Made by a program: the position numbers and the translations under genes. From Tritrichomonas musculus (lineage: Eukaryota; Parabasalia; Tritrichomonadida; Tritrichomonadidae), in assembly GCA_039105265.1 (NCBI GenBank), contig JAPFFF010000041.1, positions 1,346,731 to 1,410,730 on the forward strand: a DNA stretch of 64,000 nt, written 5' to 3'. Numbering within the stretch: position 1 is the stretch's first letter; each line of letters begins with the position of its first letter. This document shows, in pieces, positions 36,385-46,247 of this stretch. The notes below the pieces were generated by a model, which was not told the DNA's origin, ran no database searches, and saw only the letters and a list, made by a program, of their open reading frames with translations.

Positions 36385-36963
36385 ATGGTATCGAAAAAAA
36401 ACAATCCAGGAAAAAACGCTAGACGTGCAAGGAATATAAAATTCGCAACAGGACCACCACCAACAACAACCTCAGCGAAGACATTATCTGATATCAAAAT
36501 CAAAAAATCAACAGCAAAGGTATTAAATCAAGCAGGAGAAGCAATGCAAGCAGCAGCTGATGTAGTAGAAGCAACAGCAGCTCCAGCTCCAAAGACACCA
36601 AGAAAATATTTAGATCTACCTGCTTATGATTGGTCACATGTTAATTTAAAAGATTTACAAGATTTTGCGAGAAAAGAAGGAATCCATTTTTCACCTGATG
36701 ATACAAAAGAAACATTACAAGCAATTCTTGCACGTTGGGCAGAAACAGGATATAAAAATAAAAGAAAAACATCAAATAAACCAAGACAACCAAGGAAAAA
36801 ACCGAATGGAACAAGAAAACCACGAGAAAGACATTATGGACCTCGATTACCAAGAAAAACAAGATCAGATAAAGGACAAAAGAAAGGAGAATTGAAAAAA
36901 GATGGAACACCTAGAAAGAAACCAGGACCACAAAAAGGATATAAAAGAAGAACAAAGAATTAA
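36385..36963 (+). CDS. basic SAP-like DNA-binding protein, 192 aa
   Basis: A central segment (about residues 85-120, VNLKDLQDFARKEGIHFSPD then LQAILARWAE) resembles a SAP helix-turn-helix DNA-binding module. The C-terminal ~70 residues are Arg/Lys/Pro-rich (KPRQPRKKPNGTRKPRERHY), and the N terminus is basic too. It is probably a virion chromatin-like protein. Position 3' of a similar basic gene and 5' of another suggests a small family of core proteins. Confidence 0.6.
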   Translation: MVSKKNNPGKNARRARNIKFATGPPPTTTSAKTLSDIKIKKSTAKVLNQAGEAMQAAADVVEATAAPAPKTPRKYLDLPAYDWSHVNLKDLQDFARKEGIHFSPDDTKETLQAILARWAETGYKNKRKTSNKPRQPRKKPNGTRKPRERHYGPRLPRKTRSDKGQKKGELKKDGTPRKKPGPQKGYKRRTKN

Positions 36964-37003
36964 ATTTAAAAATTGAAATTCGATATTATTTTTGTAAGTA
37001 AAA

Positions 37004-38888
37004 ATGTCAAAAAAAGTGAATACAACACGATCAAATACAACATCAGAAGCGAAAAAATTAATGAAACAAATATCAAATGCCAAAATGAGAACAGATGTTG
37101 GAAAAGGAGATAGTTATTCTTTTACTGATGATAGATATTATAGAATCAAAACAGTTGATAATTTGGTTCATGTAATCAAAGGAGTTCATGAATATGTTTT
37201 TACTCCAAGAGAATGGGCAAAAAGGAAAAAAGGAACAAAAATTGTAGCTCAAGAAGTCAAAAAGGCTCATTCTGATGACCTGAATGCAGCATTAGCTTGG
37301 AAACGAAAAAAGAAAGCAGGAGAGAAAAAACAAGAGAAGATGGAATGGGTACTCAAAGGAGGAATTCCACCACAGTTACAGTCGAAAGAAAATGAGCCAA
37401 AGCCAAAAAAGGCGAAAGAAAATGAGCCAAAGCCAAAAAAGGCGAAAGAAAATGAGCCAAAGCCAAAAAAGGCGAAAGAAAATGAGCCAAAACCAAAAAG
37501 AACAAGAGCAAATGTTCCTAGAGTAAAAGATTATGTTGATGCGAAAGAGAAGAAAAGATTAGATAAAATAAATAAAATGATAGCTAAATATGGTGAAATA
37601 CCAAAAGCTAAAAGAATAGAAAAATTACAAAAATTAGGATATAATGTAGATAACAATACAGATGACGAAAAATTAAATATCTGGTTACATGAAGCAGATT
37701 GTATTCAAAAAGGTCGATATCAATATTTATCTTATGGAACTTTATTTAATGCAATCAATTCTATAGACTTAGAAGATGTTGAGCTCAATCCAATTCCAGC
37801 AGATGCAACAAGAATGGATTTAGCCCAAACAATGAAAGATATAGCAAAAGGTAAATTTGGGAAAAAATCAAAAAAGACGAAGACAAGAGCAAATGTTCCT
37901 AGAGCAAAAGATTTTGTTGATGCGAAAGAGAAGAAACAAACAAAACCGAAAAAGGCGAAAGATAGTGAGCCAAAACCGAAAAAACCGCTATCTGAAGCAA
38001 AACAAAGAAATCAAGAATTGAGAGAAAAATATAAAGGAATTAAAATTGATAGTCTTCGAAGATTGTTAAGAAGAAATGGGATTGAATTTGATGCATCAAC
38101 AAAAAGAAAAGAAATTATTGAATTAATAGAATCAAATAATCTTCAATATAAAAAGAGAGAAAGAAAACAAAAACCAATAACTGAAACAAATGTGGCAGTA
38201 GGAACACCCATTCCTCCTCCACCTCCACCGCCAGTGAGCGTTAGCGAACCTGTGCAACCACCAATAACAGAAACAAATGATGCAGTCGGTACTCAAACTC
38301 AAAGACCTTCATTATCTAATCGATCACAATATGCTCAAACAATGGTGAAAAGATTAAATGAGCAAAAAAAAACTCTAACGTAGTTCATGTAAATCTTCCA
38401 ATACAAAAACCAGAACCAAAACAAAAACAAAAACAAGTTATTACAACTCTTCCAAATATTGAGAAATTCAAACAAAATATTATTCAAGATTCAATAAAAC
38501 CAACAAAAACGGTTCAAAAAGAGTCACCGTTAAGAACTCAATATGATGATAATCCTGAATTTTATGATAATTATTTTGATAATCCACAATCTGATTTTGA
38601 AGATAATTATTTTGATAATCCACCATCTGAATTACCAAAACAAGAACCAATAGTCGAAATTGATTATAATTATGTTCCAATTGAAGATGATCTGAAAATA
38701 ACCAATTCAAATCAACCAAAACAAAAACAAAACAAAAAGGAAAATGGAGGTCCAAAGATGAGATATATAATGAGATGGTCAAGAAATTAGAAAGGAAAGG
38801 AATTCCAATTCCTGAAGGTGCAACTATCAAACAATTAAAAGATTTAGATAAAACGGTTAAAGGGCAATCTGGTCGACCAAAAAAATAA
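37004..38888 (+). pseudogene. large basic SAP-domain protein gene, broken
   Basis: The first ~460 codons encode a Lys-rich protein with four tandem KENEPKPKKA units, a first helical module containing KAKRIEKLQKLGYNVD, a SAP-like module KIDSLRRLLRRNGIEFDAST, and a Pro-rich end. DNA after that remains coding-like as far as 38888. The gene looks broken, with about two breaks. It is probably a DNA-binding core or scaffold protein of the virion. The SAP-like modules are shared with the upstream 192-residue gene. Confidence 0.55.
37384..37503 (+). repeat. 30-bp in-frame tandem repeat, four units
   Basis: The 30-bp unit beginning gaaagaaaatgagccaaagc repeats about four times and encodes KENEPKPKKA. 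The copies are nearly identical, indicating recent slippage or unequal exchange. Confidence 0.85.
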
Positions 38889-39125
38889 ATGAAAGGTCAA
38901 CGATATGTACACAAGTCAAAGTGGAAAATAATTTGGGTTATTGACGATGATGGTTCTAGAAAACCGTTTGTTCTTGATGAAAAAGGTTCATTGGCATTGA
39001 TGTATTTTCCAAAGAATGAAAATAGAAATCTTCGAAAAGAAATACAAAAAATTTATCCCAAAAAAACACTTCATCCAATTGGACCAATTCGATTTCATGA
39101 TTTTAGAAATCAAGATAAAGGTTGA
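38889..39125 (+). CDS. small basic protein, 78 aa
   Basis: No family recognised. The compact sequence has beta-like strands (KWKIIWVIDDDGSRKPFVLD, SLALMYFPKNENR) and a basic C terminus. It starts at the first ATG, immediately after the broken SAP gene, and overlaps the convergent 36-residue ORF by 16 bp. Confidence 0.55.
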   Translation: MKGQRYVHKSKWKIIWVIDDDGSRKPFVLDEKGSLALMYFPKNENRNLRKEIQKIYPKKTLHPIGPIRFHDFRNQDKG

Positions 39126-39220
39126 AATATTGGCTTATTGAAAATATTTGGATCTTTTCTTGGATTTAATAAGACTGCTGGTTTAGCACTAATTTTTTTA
39201 TTAAAACTTCCAAATGCCAT
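39110..39220 (-). CDS. 36-aa ORF beginning MAFGS
   Basis: A minus-strand ATG preceded by an A-rich leader opens a 36-codon frame starting MAFGSFNKKISAKPAVLLNP. The first residues resemble the 93-residue amphipathic protein at 49966 (MAFGSWIKKIGEKV). It may be a short relative or remnant of that protein. The opposite strand is also open but has no ATG. Confidence 0.35.
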   Translation of the reverse strand: MAFGSFNKKISAKPAVLLNPRKDPNIFNKPIFQPLS

Positions 39221-39244
39221 TCTTTTTATTTATTTTTAAAAAAA

Positions 39245-39511
39245 ATGACTTTATCATTACCAAAAGCTTTAAAGGACGATAGACAAGAATTAAGACATTT
39301 ATTTAGTGAAATCAAAAGTGAATTATTTGATACATTTATGAATACAGATAGTTTTACAGAATCTTGTGAATGTATGAATATTTCAAAGAATATAAGTGTT
39401 ATAGAAAAAGAAATAGAAACAGATTTTAATGAACTTGAAGATATTATATTTAGGATGAAACAAACATTAGATCGCACATTAGTCATCAAAAAGTATTTTC
39501 AAATTTCATAA
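39245..39511 (+). CDS. small helical protein, 88 aa
   Basis: No family recognised. It begins MTLSLPKALKDDRQELRHLF and is helical with two Cys near the centre (ESCECMNISK). TTTTTATTTATTTTTAAAAA precedes the ATG, a late-type leader without the CGGTTTTGACA motif. Confidence 0.6.
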   Translation: MTLSLPKALKDDRQELRHLFSEIKSELFDTFMNTDSFTESCECMNISKNISVIEKEIETDFNELEDIIFRMKQTLDRTLVIKKYFQIS

Positions 39512-39531
39512 ATTTTTTCAGAAACTCAAAA

Positions 39532-40065
39532 ATGATTAAGAAAAGAGCAGCGAATGCAGGAGTAAATGCTAATATTTCGTTAGAGCCTTCAGCAGCTAGT
39601 CAAAGTACAAACAACTTAACAAATAATATAATAATTAATAAAAGAGATGATGGGAAAGAAGATATTGTTATAACTCGTGAAATTGAATTACCTGATATCA
39701 AAAATAATGAAATTGAAAAAGATGTTAAATATTTAATTTTAGAAACATATGCAAAAATATTATTAGATCAAGATAAAGCTTTAATTTCGAATTTAATATC
39801 TAAAAATTGTATTATTATACCAATTGCAAGTTTACAAGAAATAATCAAAACAATATTAGGTAAAAATTGTTCATCTGTAGAAATTTATATTGATGAAGAT
39901 ATTAAATGTTGTGCATCTAAAGTATCACCTATTCGAAAAATTGAAGCAATAAAAATAATTAATGAAGATGGTGAAATGGTAACAGATTTCAAACAAGTTT
40001 ATAACAAAGAATTTAATGATTTAGTTAATGTTTATCATCTTTGTTTGAAATATGTCGTTGTATAA
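39532..40065 (+). CDS. element protein, 177 aa
   Basis: No family recognised. A disordered N terminus rich in Ala, Asn and Ser (MIKKRAANAGVNANISLEPS) precedes a folded domain of about 130 residues (DVKYLILETYAKILLDQDKA, CIIIPIASLQEIIKTILGKN) with alternating strands and helices. It converges on the 1181-residue fibre-like gene. Confidence 0.6.
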   Translation: MIKKRAANAGVNANISLEPSAASQSTNNLTNNIIINKRDDGKEDIVITREIELPDIKNNEIEKDVKYLILETYAKILLDQDKALISNLISKNCIIIPIASLQEIIKTILGKNCSSVEIYIDEDIKCCASKVSPIRKIEAIKIINEDGEMVTDFKQVYNKEFNDLVNVYHLCLKYVVV

Positions 40066-40083
40066 GAGAGAACTTTTATTTTT

Positions 40084-43000
40084 TTACAAATCTGGAAATT
40101 CAATTTTATTTTCGATGACTTGTAATGTTGTATCTTCAACAACACAATTGATTCCTTTTACGTGATTCAACTTCAAATAATAAGGAAATGGATGATTCAA
40201 ATTATCGGTATAATAAATGACTTCTATCGTATAATGACTTGAACTATCATAAGTAACAACTGTCCAAGTTCCATTCTCATTTCGTAATCCAATTCGTCCG
40301 TCAGGCAGATCCTCGAAATAAACAGCAAGGTTCAAAAATCCACTATTTGCAATTTCTTTTTGAAAATGAATGAAAGTATATGTATCAAATTCTTCTTGAG
40401 TGTAATCATTATCAGTTATTAATCGATGTTCAGTCACTATCTTACAATTCGCTATAGCGGCCTTTAATGCTGCATTCTCTCTCTCTAAATTTGAAATTTT
40501 GCTATTTATCGATACGATACTAGAAACATGTTCGCCTACGAGAATAGCTAAATCTTGTTGAGATTTGGATGTATTATCTATCCTTGTCTTCAATTCTTCA
40601 TTTTCACTTTTCAGAGCATAATTGGTCAAATCAACCGGTTCAGGAATTTCACTTTTCAATGCTATTTTATCTTGCTTCAATATTTTTTCCGCTAATATTA
40701 ATTTGGTATCAAAAGAGTCTTCCCCATTATCGATGTAAAAGCATTGACCATTACTATCGTTTTTATAATAGGTCAAGTTATAGGTTGTTCCATCAATTTC
40801 AACATCGACATTAACTCCATCTTCAGTAATAACACCATCATAGTCAAACAAATAATCAAACTCTTTTACAAAGCCATCGTTATTTGATATTGTTCCAACA
40901 AGGCGAGTTCCCCTAGTCAATTTTATTTTGACTTCCCACATTCCGGAATTATCTTGGACATTTTCAAAAGGCACATCGACTGCATCTTTATATATCAAAT
41001 CATTTTTGCTTCGATATTTTGCATCCGCTTCTTCTTTCGTATATAATTCTTCAATATTTGGTTTCTTAGCTAATTCTTGTTGAATAGTTTCTAAAGCAGT
41101 ATTTACTTCGTCAGTTGTTGGATATTCAAGACTAAACATTGCAACATCATTTTGATGACTATTGACTGCTAATGCATTTATTTTTTCATCTAAAGCTTCA
41201 ATATCAGATAAATAAGCAATATCAGCTGGAGTTTTCTCAACTAAAAGTCTAATAAATGTATTCTTTTCAATAACACAACCAATTAATTTAGCATCTGTAT
41301 TTTCTCCAGTCAAGGTAATTGTTTTTCCTGATTTATCAATCCATGATAAATATTTTGTACGATATTCTTCAGATTTTGGAAGACCTTCAATTGTGATGTT
41401 ATCTATTGTTGTTGTTGTATCAACTCCTTTATAATCTGTTATGGTACCTTGTTCAATTTTGATATAAACTCGTTTTTGACCTTCAGAGGTGAATAATTTA
41501 AATACACAAATACCATTTTTTAATTCTTCTTCTGCAGTTAAAATTATTGGAACATCCATTTCATTAACTTTGATAACAATATCAATTGTATCCATTCTTG
41601 TTAATTCACTTCTTGAAATATAATCATTATCCATTTCCTCAATTTTATCTACAATTTTCAATAATGGTTTCTTCATTGAATCTCTAAATGAATAACATAA
41701 TTGTTTTCCACCACCTACTGTTAAAATTTGTTCTTCTTCTTTTTCATCAAATATTGGAATTGTTGTTGCACCAGATTCACACCAATTTCTCACACCAGAT
41801 AATGAAACTCCATCACTTCTTGATAAATCTGCTAATTCCATTTCTGCATTTGATTCTACCCAAGCTTTCCACATATTACTAACAACACCAGAAATACTTT
41901 TTATACCAAATGATATACCTTTTGCACTAAAACCTATCAAACCAGCTACCATTTGAATATTTTGTCTTAATCTAATTTTATCAACATCAGCTTCTAATTT
42001 TTCAGTTATTTTTTCAGTTAGAGTCATTCTTGTTTTTAAATTTTCAACGGATTTATCTAAATTATCAACATCAACAGAAACAACATCAATCGTATTTGAA
42101 ACTAAATTTAAATCTGATCTCATTGTTGTAATATTGTCAGCTGTAATAATTTTTGATGAAGTTATGTTGTAATCAGTATATAAAGTAGTTGCTGCATTTG
42201 GATTTGGACTCACTTCATAATATTGTTGATTAATTATATATTCAAATGGATTAGTATTTTTATCCCAATTAATTTCTTCAATTGGATCTACTAAATCTTT
42301 TCTTAAATATAATACTAAATCTTGATTCTCAATTCCATGTCGAGATGAATAATCATAAGTTAATTTTTCAATTGTATCTAAATCACCTTTTAAACTCATA
42401 TAATTTTTATCATAATCAGCAGTACCTGTATACAAATTTTCAGGAATAAAACTTAATCGATTATTATATTTTGGAGAATCAATTTTGAAATCTAAATATA
42501 CTCTTTCCCAATTTGAAAAATTCAAACTATCTTTTTTCGTTGAATAACCATTTATATAAGCATGAACCGAAGCACAATTATAAATAACATCACCTTCTAA
42601 ATATTTTGGTAACCAAACTTCAACATCAAAATTTAAACCATATTTATCACCTTTTTCGATTGTACCATCTTTTAATAATACTTTTGATTCAATATCCCAA
42701 ATTCTTTTTAATTTTTCAAAGATGTTTGTTTCCCATTCGTTCTGATTAGTACCTACCAAAATATTTATTGGAGTTCTTTTAATCATAATTAACGCTCCAT
42801 CTCTTTCTTGATATTTTGTTTGACTTTTACCTGATTCTTGTTCATTTCTTTTATTTATAATTTTACCATTTATTCGACCTTTAATATTATTCCCAGTCCA
42901 TCTTCCATTACTATAAATATAAGTCCAAATATTTCCAAAACAATGTTCTTTAAATTCAAATTTTAAACCGTCAGGAATACTATAATCAGTAGGAATTGTC

Positions 43001-43629
43001 CATTTCATTGTATATACATCAATATTATCAGTCAATGTTTCTTCGGTTATGACACTTGGTTTGTATAAATATAAGTTATCAGATTCATGTAATTTCAAAC
43101 TATTTCTAGAATCTATGATATCACATTTGATGGAAGGTAATGTTGATTTCAAATGTGTTAATGGTAATTGATAAATAATACTAATTTCACCATTAATGTA
43201 CAAAGATTTCAAATCAAGATTTAAATTCTTATCAACTTTTATGTATGGAGTTGTTGATGTTTCTTCAGTAATTGTCACTTTTTTATCTTCAGCAGCTGTT
43301 ACACATGGACATACGAAATTTTTATTCAAAACATAAATTGATAATTGATAAATATATTTTCCTTCACTATCTAAGAATACATTCTTTCTCAAATTGATTT
43401 TAAATACTTCTGTCTTATCATTGATTTGTAATAGTTTTGTTATATCATCATCATTCATTTGTATATTTAATTTTTCATCTTCAACCGTTAATGCATCTCT
43501 AGTAACATGATAATCAGAAAAACCTTCAACAGTTTCAAACTCATTCGATTTTGATGTTAACAATTGAGAACCTAAATATGTTTTACCATCTACTTTAAAT
43601 TGAATATCGCCTTTAAATTTGGTTAGCAT
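40084..43629 (-). CDS. fibre-like virion protein, 1181 aa
   Basis: The N-terminal ~450 residues are beta-rich (FKGDIQFKVDGKTYLGSQLL). Residues ~500-555 are a coiled coil (DLNLVSNTIDVVSVDVDNLD), followed by a Gly/Ser/Ile-rich hydrophobic stretch (IQMVAGLIGFSAKGISFGIK) that could be membrane-active or buried in a trimer. More beta sequence follows; a second coiled coil (~1010-1060, SENEELKTRIDNTSKSQQDL) leads to a C-terminal ~115-residue knob-like domain. Shaft plus knob is the plan of adenovirus fibres and phage tail fibres, so host attachment is a reasonable inference. It is transcribed with the capsid genes. Confidence 0.6.
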   Translation of the reverse strand: MLTKFKGDIQFKVDGKTYLGSQLLTSKSNEFETVEGFSDYHVTRDALTVEDEKLNIQMNDDDITKLLQINDKTEVFKINLRKNVFLDSEGKYIYQLSIYVLNKNFVCPCVTAAEDKKVTITEETSTTPYIKVDKNLNLDLKSLYINGEISIIYQLPLTHLKSTLPSIKCDIIDSRNSLKLHESDNLYLYKPSVITEETLTDNIDVYTMKWTIPTDYSIPDGLKFEFKEHCFGNIWTYIYSNGRWTGNNIKGRINGKIINKRNEQESGKSQTKYQERDGALIMIKRTPINILVGTNQNEWETNIFEKLKRIWDIESKVLLKDGTIEKGDKYGLNFDVEVWLPKYLEGDVIYNCASVHAYINGYSTKKDSLNFSNWERVYLDFKIDSPKYNNRLSFIPENLYTGTADYDKNYMSLKGDLDTIEKLTYDYSSRHGIENQDLVLYLRKDLVDPIEEINWDKNTNPFEYIINQQYYEVSPNPNAATTLYTDYNITSSKIITADNITTMRSDLNLVSNTIDVVSVDVDNLDKSVENLKTRMTLTEKITEKLEADVDKIRLRQNIQMVAGLIGFSAKGISFGIKSISGVVSNMWKAWVESNAEMELADLSRSDGVSLSGVRNWCESGATTIPIFDEKEEEQILTVGGGKQLCYSFRDSMKKPLLKIVDKIEEMDNDYISRSELTRMDTIDIVIKVNEMDVPIILTAEEELKNGICVFKLFTSEGQKRVYIKIEQGTITDYKGVDTTTTIDNITIEGLPKSEEYRTKYLSWIDKSGKTITLTGENTDAKLIGCVIEKNTFIRLLVEKTPADIAYLSDIEALDEKINALAVNSHQNDVAMFSLEYPTTDEVNTALETIQQELAKKPNIEELYTKEEADAKYRSKNDLIYKDAVDVPFENVQDNSGMWEVKIKLTRGTRLVGTISNNDGFVKEFDYLFDYDGVITEDGVNVDVEIDGTTYNLTYYKNDSNGQCFYIDNGEDSFDTKLILAEKILKQDKIALKSEIPEPVDLTNYALKSENEELKTRIDNTSKSQQDLAILVGEHVSSIVSINSKISNLERENAALKAAIANCKIVTEHRLITDNDYTQEEFDTYTFIHFQKEIANSGFLNLAVYFEDLPDGRIGLRNENGTWTVVTYDSSSHYTIEVIYYTDNLNHPFPYYLKLNHVKGINCVVEDTTLQVIENKIEFPDL

Positions 43630-43655
43630 TTTTACTTTTGCAACAAAAATAATAT

Positions 43656-45254
43656 TTACTCAATTGTAGAACATTTTTCTTCTAATAATTGAATTCTACT
43701 ATCATAAAATTTATCACATTCAATATTTTTAGTTTTATCTTCTAAGATCTTAATTCGATTCTCAGTTGTCAAATTTTCAAACGTTAGATCAGTTTCAATA
43801 TTTTTACATTTTCGTTCCAAAGCAGTTAATTTGTCATCTGATACTGTTCCACTACCTCCACATTGACATTGATTCTCTTCTAATCGAGATAAATCTTCTG
43901 AAATACCAGCACAAAATGACCAAATCTCTTTGATTCCTTGATTTAACCATTTTAATTGATCTAGTTCTTCGTCTTGCCATTTCTTTAATTTTTCTTCAAA
44001 TGTTAATACAACTGGTTTTTCCTCATTTAATGCCAATGTTTGAGCTTTATTATTTATGACAAAACCTTCTTTATTTCGATATTCTTGACTCTCAGTAGTA
44101 TCAGCAGAAAATACATTTCCAATTTGATCAACATTTGATTCTAAAGTTGATACCCTTTCTGTATAATTTTTCATTGTATTTTCTAAATTTGTTATTCTAG
44201 TTAATGTATCAAAATCTACAGAACCTCCAAGAGTAGCCAAATAATTTTTGAAATTCTCATTCAAAGGAGCAAGGTAATAACCAACAATTCGATTTTCTAA
44301 ATTTCTTTCCTCTCCAGAATCTGTTTCATTTTGATGTTCTTCACAATATTTTTTATCGGCTTCAGTTTCTTCTAATTTTAATTCAAATTTACCATTTAAG
44401 GTTATTTTTAGGTTATGATTTTCAATTACAAATGATGAACTTTCTATATTATTTTGATTTGATTTAACAGTTAATTCATTATTTGTTATTTTACATTCGA
44501 TAACATAATCAATAAATTTAATTTGATAATTTATTTTTGAACGTTTTCGATCAAAGATATGGAAAATAAAATGTGAACTCTCATAATCATAAATGGTAAT
44601 TAATAATGATGCATTTTTGTATTCAGCTGATATAAAAGAAGTTAACATAACACCATCAGCAGCTTCAAGATTACTCATATCAAAAGTTATAAATCCATAC
44701 CCTGCTAATGTTTGAGGTCGTAATGGTTGTAATGGAATATTATTTAAATTATTTTCGACAAATATTGAATTTCTCCAAAATTTACCAAATTCTTTGTTAT
44801 CAATTAAGTATTCAAGTTGATCTTCAAAACTTTGATTCAATTGAGAAAATATATAATCCATATACAATTTCCAATCATCTTCATTATCTTGCAACATCTT
44901 CTCATAGGACTCAATTGTGATTGTTTTTGGATCTTCCTCATCTTTTGTTAATAATTGAGGTGCAGCTCGAAAAGTCTTTGGAGATGCTATTTTTGCCATT
45001 ACATATTGATTTTGATTAATTTCACTTTTCATATTCCGAAAGATTGCTTTTGCAAGAAATTGAAGATCCAATATATAATTTTTTTCATCGATCGGTTTTT
45101 TTGGATTCGGCATTGTTACTGGAAATCGTAAAACTTCGGAAAGATATAGTGGTTCTGAAAAAGTTACATGATTTCCTAAATCTTGGATATCATCTGGATC
45201 ATCCTCTGATGGGTAAGATAAATTTATTTTTGACCAGAGATTGAAAAAATTCAC
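43656..45254 (-). CDS. second fibre/spike-like protein, ~485-530 aa
   Basis: The middle is beta-rich (QTLAGYGFITFDMSNLEAAD, ASLLITIYDYESSHFIFHIF) and the C-terminal ~180 residues contain several short coiled coils (ITNLENTMKNYTERVSTLES, LEDKTKNIECDKF) with a Cys cluster QCQCGGSG. It resembles the adjacent 1181-residue protein in plan and may assemble with it. The first in-frame ATG is at 45113 (MPNPKKPID); coding-like sequence continues upstream to 45254, so the start is uncertain. It is 26 bp upstream of the 1181-residue gene on the same strand. Confidence 0.55.
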   Translation of the reverse strand: MNFFNLWSKINLSYPSEDDPDDIQDLGNHVTFSEPLYLSEVLRFPVTMPNPKKPIDEKNYILDLQFLAKAIFRNMKSEINQNQYVMAKIASPKTFRAAPQLLTKDEEDPKTITIESYEKMLQDNEDDWKLYMDYIFSQLNQSFEDQLEYLIDNKEFGKFWRNSIFVENNLNNIPLQPLRPQTLAGYGFITFDMSNLEAADGVMLTSFISAEYKNASLLITIYDYESSHFIFHIFDRKRSKINYQIKFIDYVIECKITNNELTVKSNQNNIESSSFVIENHNLKITLNGKFELKLEETEADKKYCEEHQNETDSGEERNLENRIVGYYLAPLNENFKNYLATLGGSVDFDTLTRITNLENTMKNYTERVSTLESNVDQIGNVFSADTTESQEYRNKEGFVINNKAQTLALNEEKPVVLTFEEKLKKWQDEELDQLKWLNQGIKEIWSFCAGISEDLSRLEENQCQCGGSGTVSDDKLTALERKCKNIETDLTFENLTTENRIKILEDKTKNIECDKFYDSRIQLLEEKCSTIE

Positions 45255-45279
45255 AAGGGCATTTGTTGATATTTGAATT

Positions 45280-45702
45280 TTATTGATCTGTTGAATTTAA
45301 CATAAAATTTCCAGTTGCTCCTTTCAATGCTGTACTTAAATTTTCCGTTTTATTCACAACTGAAGTAAGATCTCTCCCTAATTTATCAGAAGTGAGTTCA
45401 CTATTATATCCAGTTAATCCCTCTGCTACATTAAATTTGATTTTTAAATTTTGAACTGTACCACCATCTTTCAAAACAAATTTGGTTTTTCTTGTATTCA
45501 GACTATCGAGGATATATTCAACAATTTCATCTGACTTGATTGTTGCTGTTCTATCTCCTTTCCTTTTCTCTTCCTCATCTTTTGGGTATTTTATTGTTAA
45601 ATTTGACGCCTCACCATTTTCTTTCAACACAAATAAACTCGCATCAGTCCCACCACTTGCAGTCATTAATTTGAAATCTGTATCGGTCCAAACACCTGTC
45701 AT
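45280..45702 (-). CDS. small beta-repeat virion protein, 140 aa
   Basis: Two similar segments, LFVLKENGEASNLTIKYP and KFVLKDGGTVQNLKIKFN, indicate an internal repeat of beta hairpins; the C terminus is helical and polar. Its place among capsid and fibre genes suggests a spike or fibre-base part. I chose the ATG of MTGVWTD, preceded by an A-rich leader; the longer frame begins with TTG. No family recognised. Confidence 0.55.
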   Translation of the reverse strand: MTGVWTDTDFKLMTASGGTDASLFVLKENGEASNLTIKYPKDEEEKRKGDRTATIKSDEIVEYILDSLNTRKTKFVLKDGGTVQNLKIKFNVAEGLTGYNSELTSDKLGRDLTSVVNKTENLSTALKGATGNFMLNSTDQ

Positions 45703-45737
45703 TAAATTTTTATTTTCGCACCAAAAATAAAATTGAT

Positions 45738-46223
45738 TCAATATTCTATTTTCAAGAACAAAATGAAATAATCAGGAACTATTATTTTTCTTGTTTCTGT
45801 ATCTTTAAACCAAACCATAAAACCTTGTTTGACATTCGAATCAATTAAATATTTTCTATTATCATCAGGAACTTGTAAATTTGCAACATAAACTAAACTA
45901 TCACAATAATTATTTCTAGGAACAAAACTTGCATGAACAGTATAATTTGATGCAGTATGCTTATTAACAACACAATAACAATATTGAAAGATTATATATC
46001 GATCTTGACCTTGAGTTGGAGTATGAAACTCTGATGGATATTTAAAAGCAAATCTATCATTTTCCAAATAAAAGTGGTCAACCGTTAAACATTCTGATAA
46101 ATTTTGTTCTTGCTGTTCCTTTGTTGATAGTTTCCAACCTTGAACAGGGTAATAAGTTTTATGAATTTTTAATGGTTGAATATTTAAATTTGGATCGATG
46201 TTATACGAAATTAATGTCGACAT
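45738..46223 (-). CDS. penton (minor capsid) candidate, 161 aa
   Basis: The protein is beta-strand-rich (RYIIFQYCYCVVNKHTASNY, SLVYVANLQVPDDNRKYLID, VPDYFILFLKIEY) and of a size possible for a compact single jelly-roll penton. In Polintons the penton gene lies beside the major capsid gene, and this one sits directly downstream of both copies on the same strand. The call rests on position, size and strand content, not on a diagnostic motif. Confidence 0.5.
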   Translation of the reverse strand: MSTLISYNIDPNLNIQPLKIHKTYYPVQGWKLSTKEQQEQNLSECLTVDHFYLENDRFAFKYPSEFHTPTQGQDRYIIFQYCYCVVNKHTASNYTVHASFVPRNNYCDSLVYVANLQVPDDNRKYLIDSNVKQGFMVWFKDTETRKIIVPDYFILFLKIEY

Positions 46224-46247
46224 ATTTTTCTATTCAAATAAAAATCT

